Below, one piece after another: positions 53,999-63,597 of a stretch of 64,000 nt of DNA. The translations under genes were made by a program, and so were the position numbers. The DNA comes from an uncultured Flavobacteriales bacterium (GTDB lineage: Bacteria > Bacteroidota > Bacteroidia > Flavobacteriales_D > Crocinitomicaceae), in NCBI GenBank assembly GCA_903945495.1, contig CAJAVU010000092.1, positions 1 through 64,000 of the forward strand, read 5' to 3'. How positions within the stretch are numbered: the stretch's first letter is position 1; each line of letters opens with the position of its first letter. Under the pieces are notes generated by a model. That model worked only from the letters and a program-made list of their open reading frames with translations. It was not told the origin of the DNA and did not search any database.

Positions 53999-54048
53999 TC
54001 AACTAAGATTTAGAATTTTCCCAAATCTAATGAAAGTTTTTCAAATCC

Positions 54049-56634
54049 TTAGATAATGCCTTTTACACGAAGGAATTCATCAAGTGCCTCGATGTCGCTG
54101 TACAATACTTCTCTCGCTTTACTTCCTTGGAAAGGTCCGATAATTCCAAATCCTTCCAATTGATCAACGATACGTCCCGCGCGGTTATAGCCCAATTTTA
54201 ATTTACGTTGCAACAAACTCGCTGAACCTTGTTGACTGATTACAACAATACGCGCAGCATCTGCAAACATTGGATCGATTTCGTTCATGTCCATATCGCT
54301 GCTTCCGTCTCCGCCTTCACCAACATATTCTGGCAATAACAATGCTTCTGGATAGGCACGTTGGTTACCAATGAAGGCACAAATTTCTTCTACTTCAGGC
54401 GTATCAACGAATCCACATTGTAAACGTTTCACATCAGAACCTGTTGAAATCAACATATCTCCGCGTCCAATCAACTGATCAGCACCGGAAGTATCAAGAA
54501 TGGTTCTTGAATCGATTTTTGACAATACTCTAAAGGCAATACGTGCTGGGAAATTGGCTTTGATCATCCCTGTAATTACATTCACAGAAGGACGTTGTGT
54601 AGCAACAATCAAGTGAATACCAACGGCACGTGCTAACTGAGCGATACGCGCAATCGGATGTTCTACTTCTTTTCCAGCAGTCATAATTAAATCAGCGAAC
54701 TCATCAATTAATACAACGATGTACGGCATGTAACGATGGCCTTTTTCTGGATTCAATTTGCGTGAAATGAATTTCGCATTGTATTCCTTAATCGTACGCA
54801 TTCCGGCGTCTTTCAGTAATTCGTAGCGATCATCCATCTCGATACACAAGGAATTCAAGGTGTTTACCACTTTCGAAGTATCGGTAATAATCGCATCGCC
54901 TTCTCCTGGAAGTTTTGCCAAGAAGTGACGTTCAATTTTATTGTACAGCGTTAACTCAACCTTTTTCGGATCGACCAAAACGAATTTAACTTGCGCAGGG
55001 TGTTTTTTGTACAGAATAGAAATCAAAATGGCGTTCAAACCAACGGATTTACCTTGTCCTGTTGCACCAGCCACCAATAAGTGAGGCATTTTCGTTAAAT
55101 CGAAGGTAAACGTCTCATTCGTAATCGTTTTACCCATTACGATTGGCAATTCATAATCCGAATTTTGGAATTTCTCAGAAGCGATCAATGAACGCATGCT
55201 CACCATTTCAGGATTTGAATTTGGCACCTCGATACCAATTGTTCCTTTCCCTGGAATCGGCGCAATGATACGAATTCCAAGCGCACTCAAACTCAAGGCG
55301 ATATCATCTTCCAAGTTTTTAATCTTTGAAATACGCACACCTGGAGCAGGGACAATTTCATACAAGGTTACTGTTGGACCAACTGTCGCTTTTATTTTAG
55401 CAATGTCAATTTTGTAATGCGAAAGTGTTTCAACAATCTTGTTTTTGTTGTCTTCCAGCTCTTGTTTGTTGACTGAAACACCATTCGAACCATAATCTTT
55501 CAACAAATCGATGGAAGGAAGAACGTAACTCGCTAAATCCAATTTCGGATCGTAATCACCGTATTCAGTTCGTAAATTATCCAAATCATCATCGTTCAAT
55601 AATTCATCTGGAGCAGCAACATCGACTGAAAAACCTTCGCTTCCCAAATCAGGAGTAACTGGAATAAAAGCTTCTTCTTGCGGAATATTTACCTCAAAAT
55701 CGTCGTCCATTGAAGGAGCAGGATCTTTTACGGTAATGATTAATTCAGATTCGTCGAATTCAAAGGCATCATCATCGTCTTCTTCGATTTCTTCCTCTTC
55801 GTCTTCGTCAAAATGAACAGGTGTTGAAACAAAATCCTTTTCAATTTCTTCGTCCTTAATTGTATTAACAACACGTAAATCGTTGACACCAGCAGAACTA
55901 AAGCGATTGTCTTCAACTTCACTTTCCTCATCTTGCTCTTTCGCGCCAAAGAAACGATCAAATAGTGCTTTGAAATTTGGGTTGAAAAGAATTACGGAAA
56001 CGATATAGCCTAAAACGCCAATGAAGATAAGTGAACCAAATCGTCCTAAGGACAATGAAAGCCATTGGTTGATGTAATAACCGAAGGAACCTCCAAGGTA
56101 ATTAACGGCTCCAGCAAAATATCCAAGGAAAATTGAACTCCAAACCATCAACAAGATTACACGTGCATATGATTTTTGAATTGGGGCAATTGTTACATTG
56201 AATAAAATTTTAACCCCAGAAATAAACAACAAGAAAACGATTCCGAAAGAGGATAAACCGAACCATTTGAAAATCATTAAGTGAGAAGTCCAAGCACCGA
56301 ATTTACCCAACCAGTTGGCAACAGGTTCTTCACCTTCTTCGAATAAAAATTGAAATAATCCTTTGTTGATAACGCGGTCTTGGTCTTGTGTCCAAGTAAA
56401 AATGTAGGAAAAACAAGCCAAGAATAAATAGAATGAAAATAGCACCAATAGGGCACCAACAGTTGATTTGACTTTCTTTTTGTCAAAACGTGTTGATAAT
56501 CCTTCAATCGGATTCTTCAATTTAACTTTTTCTTTCGGAGCCGCAGTTTTAGTAGCTTTCACCTTTTTCTCGGTTTGCTTCACTTCCGGTTCTTCAATGA
56601 TATTTTCTTTCGGTTTATATTCGTTTTCCGCCAT
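54049..56634 (-). CDS. ftsK: DNA translocase FtsK/SpoIIIE
   Basis: An 861-residue divisome protein that pumps chromosomal DNA at the septum. Four N-terminal helices (~58-80, ~117-142, ~155-177, ~185-210), a long acidic linker (~225-350), then the RecA-like motor with Walker A AGATGQGKS (522-530), Walker B VVLIDEFADLIM and GRGDMLI. The C-terminal winged-helix gamma domain (~795-861) with LLQRKLKLGYNRAGRIVDQLE recognises KOPS-type sites. Length is near that of other Bacteroidota FtsK proteins. A TATCTTCG box lies 20 nt before the ATG. Confidence 0.96.
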   Translation of the reverse strand: MAENEYKPKENIIEEPEVKQTEKKVKATKTAAPKEKVKLKNPIEGLSTRFDKKKVKSTVGALLVLFSFYLFLACFSYIFTWTQDQDRVINKGLFQFLFEEGEEPVANWLGKFGAWTSHLMIFKWFGLSSFGIVFLLFISGVKILFNVTIAPIQKSYARVILLMVWSSIFLGYFAGAVNYLGGSFGYYINQWLSLSLGRFGSLIFIGVLGYIVSVILFNPNFKALFDRFFGAKEQDEESEVEDNRFSSAGVNDLRVVNTIKDEEIEKDFVSTPVHFDEDEEEEIEEDDDDAFEFDESELIITVKDPAPSMDDDFEVNIPQEEAFIPVTPDLGSEGFSVDVAAPDELLNDDDLDNLRTEYGDYDPKLDLASYVLPSIDLLKDYGSNGVSVNKQELEDNKNKIVETLSHYKIDIAKIKATVGPTVTLYEIVPAPGVRISKIKNLEDDIALSLSALGIRIIAPIPGKGTIGIEVPNSNPEMVSMRSLIASEKFQNSDYELPIVMGKTITNETFTFDLTKMPHLLVAGATGQGKSVGLNAILISILYKKHPAQVKFVLVDPKKVELTLYNKIERHFLAKLPGEGDAIITDTSKVVNTLNSLCIEMDDRYELLKDAGMRTIKEYNAKFISRKLNPEKGHRYMPYIVVLIDEFADLIMTAGKEVEHPIARIAQLARAVGIHLIVATQRPSVNVITGMIKANFPARIAFRVLSKIDSRTILDTSGADQLIGRGDMLISTGSDVKRLQCGFVDTPEVEEICAFIGNQRAYPEALLLPEYVGEGGDGSSDMDMNEIDPMFADAARIVVISQQGSASLLQRKLKLGYNRAGRIVDQLEGFGIIGPFQGSKAREVLYSDIEALDEFLRVKGII

Positions 56635-57232
56635 TTCTTGATAGAATATCCTACGAAGATAAACAGGATTAACGCTGTTTTCTTGGAGGAATTGAGTAAG
56701 TATAAACAGGCGAATGTTAGTTAACTATGACGTTCCGCGGCAAGGCGCGCAGCTTGACATTTAAATAAATCGTTTGAGCCGCTGTTATCCGACTGCCCAA
56801 TTTCAACCCCTTGAAGAATAATGTTTTCTCTTACTTTTTTACCTGACGGTGCTGCTTCGCGGTCAAGAGCTAAAAAAGTAAGCACCACGCAGTAGCAGCG
56901 GAGCTAAAAAGAGCCCGCGCTGTGAATAATTTGCTTACCCATAAATGCCTCATTCAGGAAATTTGAAAAACTCCTCCTTCGTCGTCAAACAGTTCCAAAT
57001 TTCATCTGAATTTCAGCAAACGGGTCCCAAGCCAATTATACAATGCGCTATTGGATTCTCCGAGCAAGTATTGTTTGATGGGAGGGGAGAGCCATGGCTG
57101 AATAAACTTTACAATATGAATTTTTACTACGTTCAAAAATAAGCTGTTAAAAAACATTATTTCGAGAGCAGTTTTTAGGTCTTATTTTTAAAGATAAACA
57201 ACTGTCAAACAGTATGTTTTCAACAGAACCTT
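56635..57232. other. Intergenic stretch with a perfect inverted repeat
   Basis: Nearly 600 bp without a convincing gene. CTTACTTTTTTA (56830-56841) and TAAAAAAGTAAG (56871-56882) are perfect inverted copies 29 bp apart; the loop contains GCTGCTTCGCGG. A 65-codon frame at 56945-57142 has no recognisable family. The candidate ftsK -7 box is at 56654-56661 on the minus strand. Confidence 0.55.
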
Positions 57233-57898
57233 TTACTCATGCGGATGCTCATCTTCTGGCGCTTCAGGATTGAAGTTCATAATTTCATCCATGAATTGAT
57301 CGAAGGTTACTTTTTTAAAGTCGGAAGGAATGCCAAATAAGTCATGTTCGGGTACCATTGTTTCCATTAATTTCAGGCTGTAAACATACAATCCATCTAC
57401 CGTTGGGACGTAATATTTAACCAAGAGGCCCGGGAAATCGTCAAATGAATTCAGGTATTTTGTGCTTCGATTTTTAAGGTACAGAAATTCCATTGGTTCT
57501 TCAAAATCAGCATGCTTCACAATCAATCGTTTTGCTTTTTGTCCAGCAATTTTGCGTTTTCCCCATTTTTTTTCGAAGGTGTAAGGAAAAGTGTCGCGTT
57601 TTTGAGAGTTATGATCAGTTTGAATAGCGTAGTTGTTAATTGGAGTTTCCAACAGCAAATACGATTTGTTCAGCACCATGTGTTTAATCATAACTTGTTG
57701 CCCCAATTGTAGACTTGTGTTTTCAATGCGCAGCAAGGTGTCGTCCGTGTAAACCACCATTTCACGATTGGGGATCATTTTCTTCAAGTTGGTATCACAA
57801 ATCTGAACATCGTACACTAGTTTCCCATGAAAAGGAAGCAGTTCTTGGGCGAACGATGAGGAAATAACAAGCAAGAAAACAACTACAATTGAACGCAT
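57233..57898 (-). CDS. GLPGLI-like secreted protein
   Basis: A 221-residue exported protein with signal peptide (1-17, ending SSFAQ). Strand order KIAGQKAKRLIVKHADFE, then DFPGLLVKYYV and VYSLKLMETMV resembles the GLPGLI family of Bacteroidota (here DFPGLL replaces GLPGLI). The C-terminus is His/Glu-rich (EAPEDEHPHE). Function of that family is unknown. Alone between repeat-rich gaps. Confidence 0.6.
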   Translation of the reverse strand: MRSIVVVFLLVISSSFAQELLPFHGKLVYDVQICDTNLKKMIPNREMVVYTDDTLLRIENTSLQLGQQVMIKHMVLNKSYLLLETPINNYAIQTDHNSQKRDTFPYTFEKKWGKRKIAGQKAKRLIVKHADFEEPMEFLYLKNRSTKYLNSFDDFPGLLVKYYVPTVDGLYVYSLKLMETMVPEHDLFGIPSDFKKVTFDQFMDEIMNFNPEAPEDEHPHE

Positions 57899-58310
57899 AG
57901 GTATTGAATTTGGTTCGAAATTACATAAGATTTCGGGAATAACGTGAAATGGGGTGAAGGTAACGGTTGAAAGTATTTAAATATTCCTGTTTCTTGATTT
58001 GTCCGTCTCGGCTGTCGGAAATTGATTATAAAGGAAATTCGCAAATTATCTTTGCTGCTGGCTACTCAGGTCGCAGTATTGCGAATGAATACTATTTGAC
58101 ATCTAATTGTAGGAACGTCGTGTTTCTTGAGTTTATCGAAAAATCGCGTCCCTTTTTGATTTGTAATATGTGGTGGGTTTTTATTCAACCCCTTCAGGGT
58201 TGTGGTGGTCAGTGGTAAAGTTTTTAGTATTGATGTTCTACTCCTTCAGGGTTGGAATGGATTAATTTTCGGAATTAAATGCCGTTTACTTTGATAGGTT
58301 GGTTTATATT

Positions 58311-58345
58311 CTGATCACTAGTCATTAGTCACCAATCACTAATTA
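58311..58345. repeat. Heptamer array H4 (5 x 7 bp)
   Basis: CTGATCA, CTAGTCA, TTAGTCA, CCAATCA, CTAATTA in register. Confidence 0.75.
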
Positions 58346-58472
58346 AACCCCTCAGGGTAGGAATAGATTATTTCACTAAATCTAATCGTAGGGACGTCGC
58401 GGACACTGAGGCTCTCGAAGGGTCGCGTCCCGAAATAGATTAATTGATTCCCAGAAATAATTTGGTTTAAAT

Positions 58473-58507
58473 CTAGTCACCAGTCACTAATCACTAGTCG
58501 CTAGTTC
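58473..58507. repeat. Heptamer array H5 (5 x 7 bp)
   Basis: CTAGTCA, CCAGTCA, CTAATCA, CTAGTCG, CTAGTTC in register. It ends 11 bp before the -7 box of the arginase gene. Confidence 0.8.
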
Positions 58508-58518
58508 ATTTAAAATTG

Positions 58519-58526
58519 TAATTTTG
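58519..58526 (+). promoter_or_regulatory. Candidate -7 box of the arginase-argS operon
   Basis: TAATTTTG matches TAnnTTTG exactly; the ATG is 16 nt downstream. The place of the -33 element is taken by a heptamer repeat without TTTG. Confidence 0.5.
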
Positions 58527-58542
58527 CGCCACATCTTATTTT

Positions 58543-59496
58543 ATGAAGAAAGAAATTACGTTTATCGTCAATCGATCTGAGATAACTGCTGGTACACGCG
58601 GTGCCTCATTGGGACCTGATGCCATCTTTGCTGCGGCCAGGACAAAAAAGAGTTTGTTGTTTGGTGCGTATCCAATGATTGAATTGCCGAATTATAATAA
58701 TTTATTAGATCAACCAGTAAAACATCCGTTTGCGAAAAGAGCTGAAGGACTTGTTCAGGTGTTCGATGATGTTGCAACAAGCATTAGCGAAACGCTTTTA
58801 GCAGGAAAATTTCCATTCGTTTTGGCTGGAGATCATGGTTCTGCAGGTGGAACAATCGCTGGGATTAAAAAAGCATATCCCAATCAACGCTTAGGTGTTG
58901 TGTGGATTGATGCGCATGGTGATTTACATACACCGTACACAACTCCTTCAGGAAATATGCACGGAATGCCTTTGTCGACGGCCTTGAACGAGGATAATCT
59001 ACCGTGCAAAATCAATGATGTGGATGAAGAGTCGACAAGACTTTGGAATCAATTAAAGAATACAGGTGTTGAAGGCGCTAAAATTCAACCAAGCGACTTG
59101 GTGTTTATTGCTGTCCGTGATACTGAACTTGAGGAAAATGCCTTGATGGATCGTTTAAATATCAAAAATTATACGGTTGCCGATGTGAACTCTGAAGGTA
59201 CGGAAGCAATTGCCAATAGTGTGTTACATCGTTTGAAGGAATGTGATTTGATCTACATTTCATTTGATGTGGATTCAATGGATCCCAAAGCAACATCTTA
59301 TGGAACTGGAACACCAGTAAAAAATGGCTTGATGCCGAAACAAGCGCGTGAATTGTTGACACATTTATCGACGACCTCTAAAACGGTTTGTGTTGAATTT
59401 GTGGAAGTGAATCCGTGTTTGGATGAAAAATTAAATAGAATGGGTGAGGTAGCTTTTGAATTAATCGAAGGCTTAGTTACCGCAATGAATAAATAA
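58543..59496 (+). CDS. Arginase-family (ureohydrolase) protein
   Basis: A 317-residue ureohydrolase. Manganese ligands are visible: His98 (GDHGSAGGT), Asp123/His125/Asp127 (DAHGDLHTP) and Asp242/Asp244 (SFDVDSMDP). The segment NMHGMPLST (138-146) and Glu in VEFVEVNP (~286-293) fit arginase more than agmatinase. It splits arginine into ornithine and urea. It is 2 bp upstream of argS, so arginine use for tRNA and for catabolism share a transcript. Confidence 0.9.
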   Translation: MKKEITFIVNRSEITAGTRGASLGPDAIFAAARTKKSLLFGAYPMIELPNYNNLLDQPVKHPFAKRAEGLVQVFDDVATSISETLLAGKFPFVLAGDHGSAGGTIAGIKKAYPNQRLGVVWIDAHGDLHTPYTTPSGNMHGMPLSTALNEDNLPCKINDVDEESTRLWNQLKNTGVEGAKIQPSDLVFIAVRDTELEENALMDRLNIKNYTVADVNSEGTEAIANSVLHRLKECDLIYISFDVDSMDPKATSYGTGTPVKNGLMPKQARELLTHLSTTSKTVCVEFVEVNPCLDEKLNRMGEVAFELIEGLVTAMNK

Positions 59497-59498
59497 AA

Positions 59499-61400
59499 AT
59501 GGAAAGTACAATTAAGGAATTATTAGTAGCGAATTCAAACGAATTGTTTGGTTTGCAAATTGACGCGAATCTTGTTCAATTTCAAAAAACACGTAAAGAA
59601 GTTGAAGGTGATTTAACGTTAGTAATTTTTCCTTTTGTGAAATTATTGCGCTGTGCTCCGCAAGAAGCTGGTGAAAAGATTGGACGGTTTTTGGTCGATA
59701 AAATGCCAGAAATTGAACGATTTGAAGTGGTAAGTGGATTCTTGAATTTATCGATTTCTGCAGATTTTTGGATTGCGCAGTTAAACGCCATGACCGGAGT
59801 GAAAAACTATGGTTATGCGGAAGCGAATTCAAAATCAACTGTGATGGTGGAATATTCTTCTCCAAACACGAATAAACCGCTTCACCTTGGACATTTACGT
59901 AACAATTTCTTAGGCTATTCAGTTTCTGAGATTTTAAAAGCGAATGGTCACAAAGTCGTGAAAACGCAAGTGATCAACGATCGTGGAATTCATATTTGTA
60001 AAAGCATGTTGGCGTGGGAGAAATTCTCGCCATTGAATGAAAAAGGAGAACGCGAAACACCTGAAAATACTGGTTTGAAAGGTGATAAATTGGTTGGTAA
60101 ATACTACGTTGAATTTGATAAACACTTCAATGCAGAAGCCAAAGCAATTATCGCTGATTGGGAAGCAGGTAAATTTGATGGTTTTGACCCAGAAATCAAA
60201 GCTGAATTTGAACGTTTGACTGAAGCGAAAGCTGGGAAAGACGAAAAAGCAGTAAAAGGCTTGGACGACAAAATCAAAGACTTAGCGAAAAACCAAACTT
60301 CCTTGTTGCAAGAAGCCAAAGATATGTTGGTGAAATGGGAAGCGCGCGATCCGCAAGTATATTTGTTGTGGACAACCATGAACAATTGGGTATACGCTGG
60401 TTTCGAGGTTACGTATAAAGCAATGGGTGTTGATTTTGATACCTTGTATTATGAATCCGAAACATTTCTTTTAGGAAAAGACATTGTGTTGGATGGTCTT
60501 CAAAAAGGCATTTTCTTCCGTAAAGACGATGGTTCTGTTTGGATTGATTTGACAGCAGATGGTTTGGATGAAAAATTAGTACTTCGTTCGGATGGAACGG
60601 CTGTTTACATGACACAAGATATTGGAACGGCTGTCGATCGTTTCAAGGATTATCCAGATTTAAGTAGTATTATTTATACGGTTGGTAACGAGCAAGATTA
60701 CCATTTCAAAGTCTTGTTTTTGATTTTGGAGAAAATGGGCTTCTCGTGGGCAAAACATTGCGCGCACCTTTCTTACGGAATGGTTGATTTACCGACAGGT
60801 AAAATGAAATCACGTGAAGGAACGGTTGTAGATGCGGATGATTTAATGGCGGATGTTGTTGCTGCAGCTACTGAAATGACACAAGAACGTGGGCATTTGG
60901 AAGGAATGTCAGACGATGAGAAAAATAAACTGTTCAACCTAATTGGGATGGGCGGATTGAAATACTACTTGTTGAAAGTGGATCCAAAGAAACGCATGAT
61001 GTTCAATCCAGAAGAATCGATTGAATTGAATGGTAATACTGGTCCGTTTATTCAATATGCTCACGCACGTATCAAATCCTTGTTGACGAAATCGGGTAGT
61101 GCGGCCAATTCAACGGTTAGTGCATCTGTCTTGCAAGAAGTTGAAAAGGACATCATCAAATTGTTGGTAGAATTCCCGTCTATTATTGCTGAAGCTGGAC
61201 GTGATCAATCGCCAGCTGTCATTGCGAACTTTACGTTTGAATTGGTAAAAGCCTACAATCATTTCTATCAATCAGTTCCAATCTTAATTGAACAAGACGA
61301 GAACTTGAAAGAAATGCGTTTGGTGCTAAGTGCGAACGTTGCCAAAGTAATTGATTTGGCGATGCGTTTGTTGGGGATTCAGGTTCCTGAACGAATGTAA
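59499..61400 (+). CDS. argS: Arginyl-tRNA synthetase
   Basis: A 633-residue class I synthetase. The N-terminal tRNA-recognition domain (~1-105) precedes the Rossmann fold with HIGH motif HLGH (129-132 within SSPNTNKPLHLGHLRNN), and the KMSK region is GKMKSREGT (~430), where MKSR replaces KMSK as usual in ArgRS. The DALR anticodon domain with the C-terminal Met closes it (~515-633). Length is typical of Bacteroidota. Confidence 0.97.
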   Translation: MESTIKELLVANSNELFGLQIDANLVQFQKTRKEVEGDLTLVIFPFVKLLRCAPQEAGEKIGRFLVDKMPEIERFEVVSGFLNLSISADFWIAQLNAMTGVKNYGYAEANSKSTVMVEYSSPNTNKPLHLGHLRNNFLGYSVSEILKANGHKVVKTQVINDRGIHICKSMLAWEKFSPLNEKGERETPENTGLKGDKLVGKYYVEFDKHFNAEAKAIIADWEAGKFDGFDPEIKAEFERLTEAKAGKDEKAVKGLDDKIKDLAKNQTSLLQEAKDMLVKWEARDPQVYLLWTTMNNWVYAGFEVTYKAMGVDFDTLYYESETFLLGKDIVLDGLQKGIFFRKDDGSVWIDLTADGLDEKLVLRSDGTAVYMTQDIGTAVDRFKDYPDLSSIIYTVGNEQDYHFKVLFLILEKMGFSWAKHCAHLSYGMVDLPTGKMKSREGTVVDADDLMADVVAAATEMTQERGHLEGMSDDEKNKLFNLIGMGGLKYYLLKVDPKKRMMFNPEESIELNGNTGPFIQYAHARIKSLLTKSGSAANSTVSASVLQEVEKDIIKLLVEFPSIIAEAGRDQSPAVIANFTFELVKAYNHFYQSVPILIEQDENLKEMRLVLSANVAKVIDLAMRLLGIQVPERM

Positions 61401-61428
61401 TTCAAAAGAAGCGAGATTCGAGAAAAAA

Positions 61429-61498
61429 CTCTCGACTCTGGGCTCTCGATTCTCGGCTCTCAGATCTCGGCTCTCGATTCTCAGTTCTCGATTCTCAC
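61429..61498. repeat. Heptamer array H6 (10 x 7 bp, TTCTCGA class)
   Basis: CTCTCGA, CTCTGGG, CTCTCGA, TTCTCGG, CTCTCAG, ATCTCGG, CTCTCGA, TTCTCAG, TTCTCGA, TTCTCAC: exact 7-bp register over 70 bp. It includes the last four codons and the stop of the sialate esterase gene. Confidence 0.88.
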
Positions 61499-62890
61499 CT
61501 GAAATCCAAACAAGGGCAATCCGGCGCTGTTTTTTACATTACCTAGTTGGAAGTTTTTATAACAATAGCGTACGGCAGTGGGTTTTGTGACTTCTGGTGC
61601 TTCAACACGTAATGCTTTACGATCTTCGCTTAATGTTGCTTTCGCTGGGTAGAAAATAGCATCTTCTCCGGCTATTTCAAAGCCAATATAGTCTTCCATT
61701 GGTTGAATTCCATCGTATACATTATTGAAGTACAACACAATTGCATTCTCACGGAAAAGGTAAGAAGCAAAGGAAGGTGAAAGTGCTTGAATTGAGGATA
61801 ATTGATACGTATGCATTAAAGCATAGTTGGCCAAGCGTTCACCGACTTCTTTTTTACGTGGAGGGTGAATGTTGTTCAGTTCGTTTTCTGTTACAAGGTC
61901 GTTTGTTCCAATGATTCCAACGTTTGTGTTTTCTTTTGCACAATTAAATTGGGCTGTACGTAAATGTGCTGCTGTGATTGCGGTTTCATAATTATACGGT
62001 GCAATTTCCACGATTAGAAAAGGAAGATCACCCAAGTTCCATTCGCTGCGCCACAAGGCAATCATTTCCGTTAATTTTGATTGATAGGTTGCGTAGCGAT
62101 CCGTGTTCGACTCTCCTTGGTACCAACAAAATCCTTTGATGGTGTAATGACGCATAGGATGTAGCATCCCATTGTACATGATCCATGGTTTTTTCCATGT
62201 TTCATTTGCGCTGTATTCTATGTCTAAGTCCAAATCGTTGTATTTCTCAACCAAAGTTCGCGTCATCCAACCTTCAACACTCGATCCGCCCCAGCTAGAA
62301 TTGATAATTCCAATAGGAACGTTTAATTGCTCTCTTAATCGGTTTGCGAAAAAATAAGACGTTGCGCTCATTCCAGTAATGTTCAATTTTCCTGGGACTT
62401 GCCATTTTCCTTCACAGCGTTCAACGGGTGCTTCTTGCGGATTTCGTTTCACCGTTAGCATACGGATTCCTAGTTCACCATCCACATTTTTTATCACGCT
62501 ATCAGCTCCTTCAATCGGTTGATCTTTGAATCCGCGCAAAGGCATTTCCATGTTCGATTGACCAGAACAAAACCAAACTTCACCAATTAAAACATCTTCT
62601 AGTTTGTGCGTTAATCCTTCTTTAAAGGTAATCGTGTGTTTTGTAAAACTTCCTTTTGGTGTTTGGATAAGCACTTGCCAATTTCCATCCTTATCTGCAC
62701 GAACGTGAAAGGTCTTTTTTGACCAGGAAACGTTGATTTTAACCAGCTTTTTCTTGTTCGCTTTCCCCCATAATTTCACCTTCGTGTTTTGTTGCAGTAC
62801 CATGTGATCACTCATGGCATCTGGTAAGTCAACATTGGCAAAAACGCAAAGTTGAAGAAGTAGAAATGATATGAAAAGGATGAAACGCAA
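61481..62890 (-). CDS. Sialate O-acetylesterase-like SGNH hydrolase
   Basis: A 469-residue exported esterase with signal peptide (1-18). The catalytic Ser block is FCSGQSNMEMPL (~107-118); WYQGESNTDRY (~260) is the sialate-esterase second block, with the late HIS region IHPPRKKEVGERLA. It removes O-acetyl groups from sialic acid or from another acetylated glycan; the genuine substrate is unknown. The C-terminal RIEN is encoded by the heptamer array. Confidence 0.9.
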   Translation of the reverse strand: MRFILFISFLLLQLCVFANVDLPDAMSDHMVLQQNTKVKLWGKANKKKLVKINVSWSKKTFHVRADKDGNWQVLIQTPKGSFTKHTITFKEGLTHKLEDVLIGEVWFCSGQSNMEMPLRGFKDQPIEGADSVIKNVDGELGIRMLTVKRNPQEAPVERCEGKWQVPGKLNITGMSATSYFFANRLREQLNVPIGIINSSWGGSSVEGWMTRTLVEKYNDLDLDIEYSANETWKKPWIMYNGMLHPMRHYTIKGFCWYQGESNTDRYATYQSKLTEMIALWRSEWNLGDLPFLIVEIAPYNYETAITAAHLRTAQFNCAKENTNVGIIGTNDLVTENELNNIHPPRKKEVGERLANYALMHTYQLSSIQALSPSFASYLFRENAIVLYFNNVYDGIQPMEDYIGFEIAGEDAIFYPAKATLSEDRKALRVEAPEVTKPTAVRYCYKNFQLGNVKNSAGLPLFGFQVRIEN

Positions 62891-62924
62891 GCTCGTTGAG
62901 ATTATATGTTTTATACTTTAAACA

Positions 62925-63578
62925 TTACTCCATAAACGCATACATAAGAATGTTTGCACCCATTTGTAAGGCTTGGGTTCTTTTTTCTGGTGGATCGTTG
63001 TGCACAGGTTGATCCTCCCATCCATCACTCAAATCTGTTTCATACGTGTACAAACACACCAAGCGTCCATTTTCGATAATTCCAAATGCTTGCGGGCGTT
63101 TCCCATCGTGCTCATGGATTTTCGGTAAACCATTGAAATCGTATTTCTGATGAAAAATCGGATGATCGAATGGTAATTCTACTAATTGATTGTTTGGAAA
63201 TACTTTCTTCAATTCAACACGGATAAATTCATCCATTCCGTAGTTGTCATCGATGTGTAAAAATCCACCAGCCAATAAATACGTTCTTAAATTTTCTGCC
63301 TCAGCACTCGAAAACACAACGTTTCCGTGTCCTGTCATGTGAAGCATCGGGTATTGAAACAAATCTTGACTTCCAACTTCAACATACGGAACATCTTTCG
63401 AAATATTTGTACCCAAATTTTGATTCGTATACCCAATCAAATTCGGCAGAGCAGTTGGATTCGCATAGTAATCGCCACCACCAGAATATTTCAACACCGC
63501 CAATTGATACGTTCCTTGTCCCAAGACAAGTGACGCCATCAATGCAAGTGTGAATGTAAGTATGTGTTTTAGTTTCAT
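62925..63578 (-). CDS. DUF4159 domain-containing protein
   Basis: A 217-residue exported protein with signal peptide (1-20). The DUF4159 region covers nearly all of it: AVLKYSGGGDYYANP (~27-41), LHMTGHGNVVFS (~98-109), GGFLHIDDNYG (~123-133) and FDHPIFHQKYDF. It resembles a GATase-like/ThuA fold. The function is unknown. Co-oriented with the esterase and rsmE. Confidence 0.9.
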   Translation of the reverse strand: MKLKHILTFTLALMASLVLGQGTYQLAVLKYSGGGDYYANPTALPNLIGYTNQNLGTNISKDVPYVEVGSQDLFQYPMLHMTGHGNVVFSSAEAENLRTYLLAGGFLHIDDNYGMDEFIRVELKKVFPNNQLVELPFDHPIFHQKYDFNGLPKIHEHDGKRPQAFGIIENGRLVCLYTYETDLSDGWEDQPVHNDPPEKRTQALQMGANILMYAFME

Positions 63579-63597
63579 TATATCAATTTCTATCTAC

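Larger units (their letters stand above)
57899..58542. repeat. Repeat-rich intergenic stretch
   Basis: No gene is convincing. It contains two 52-bp related copies (58101-58152 and 58380-58431, both beginning ATCTAAT and ending CGCGTCCC), three CCCCTTCAGGGTTG-like palindromes (58187-58203, around 58230 and around 58350), two heptamer arrays (58311-58345 and 58473-58507) and the arginase promoter box. Confidence 0.8.

Noticed and set aside
56945-57142. 65-codon frame in the gap after ftsK
   Set aside because: No recognisable domain and unlike normal codon choice; possible remnant only.
57967-58218. 83-codon TTG frame
   Set aside because: Translation of repeat DNA; the protein runs through the 52-bp repeat and a palindrome.
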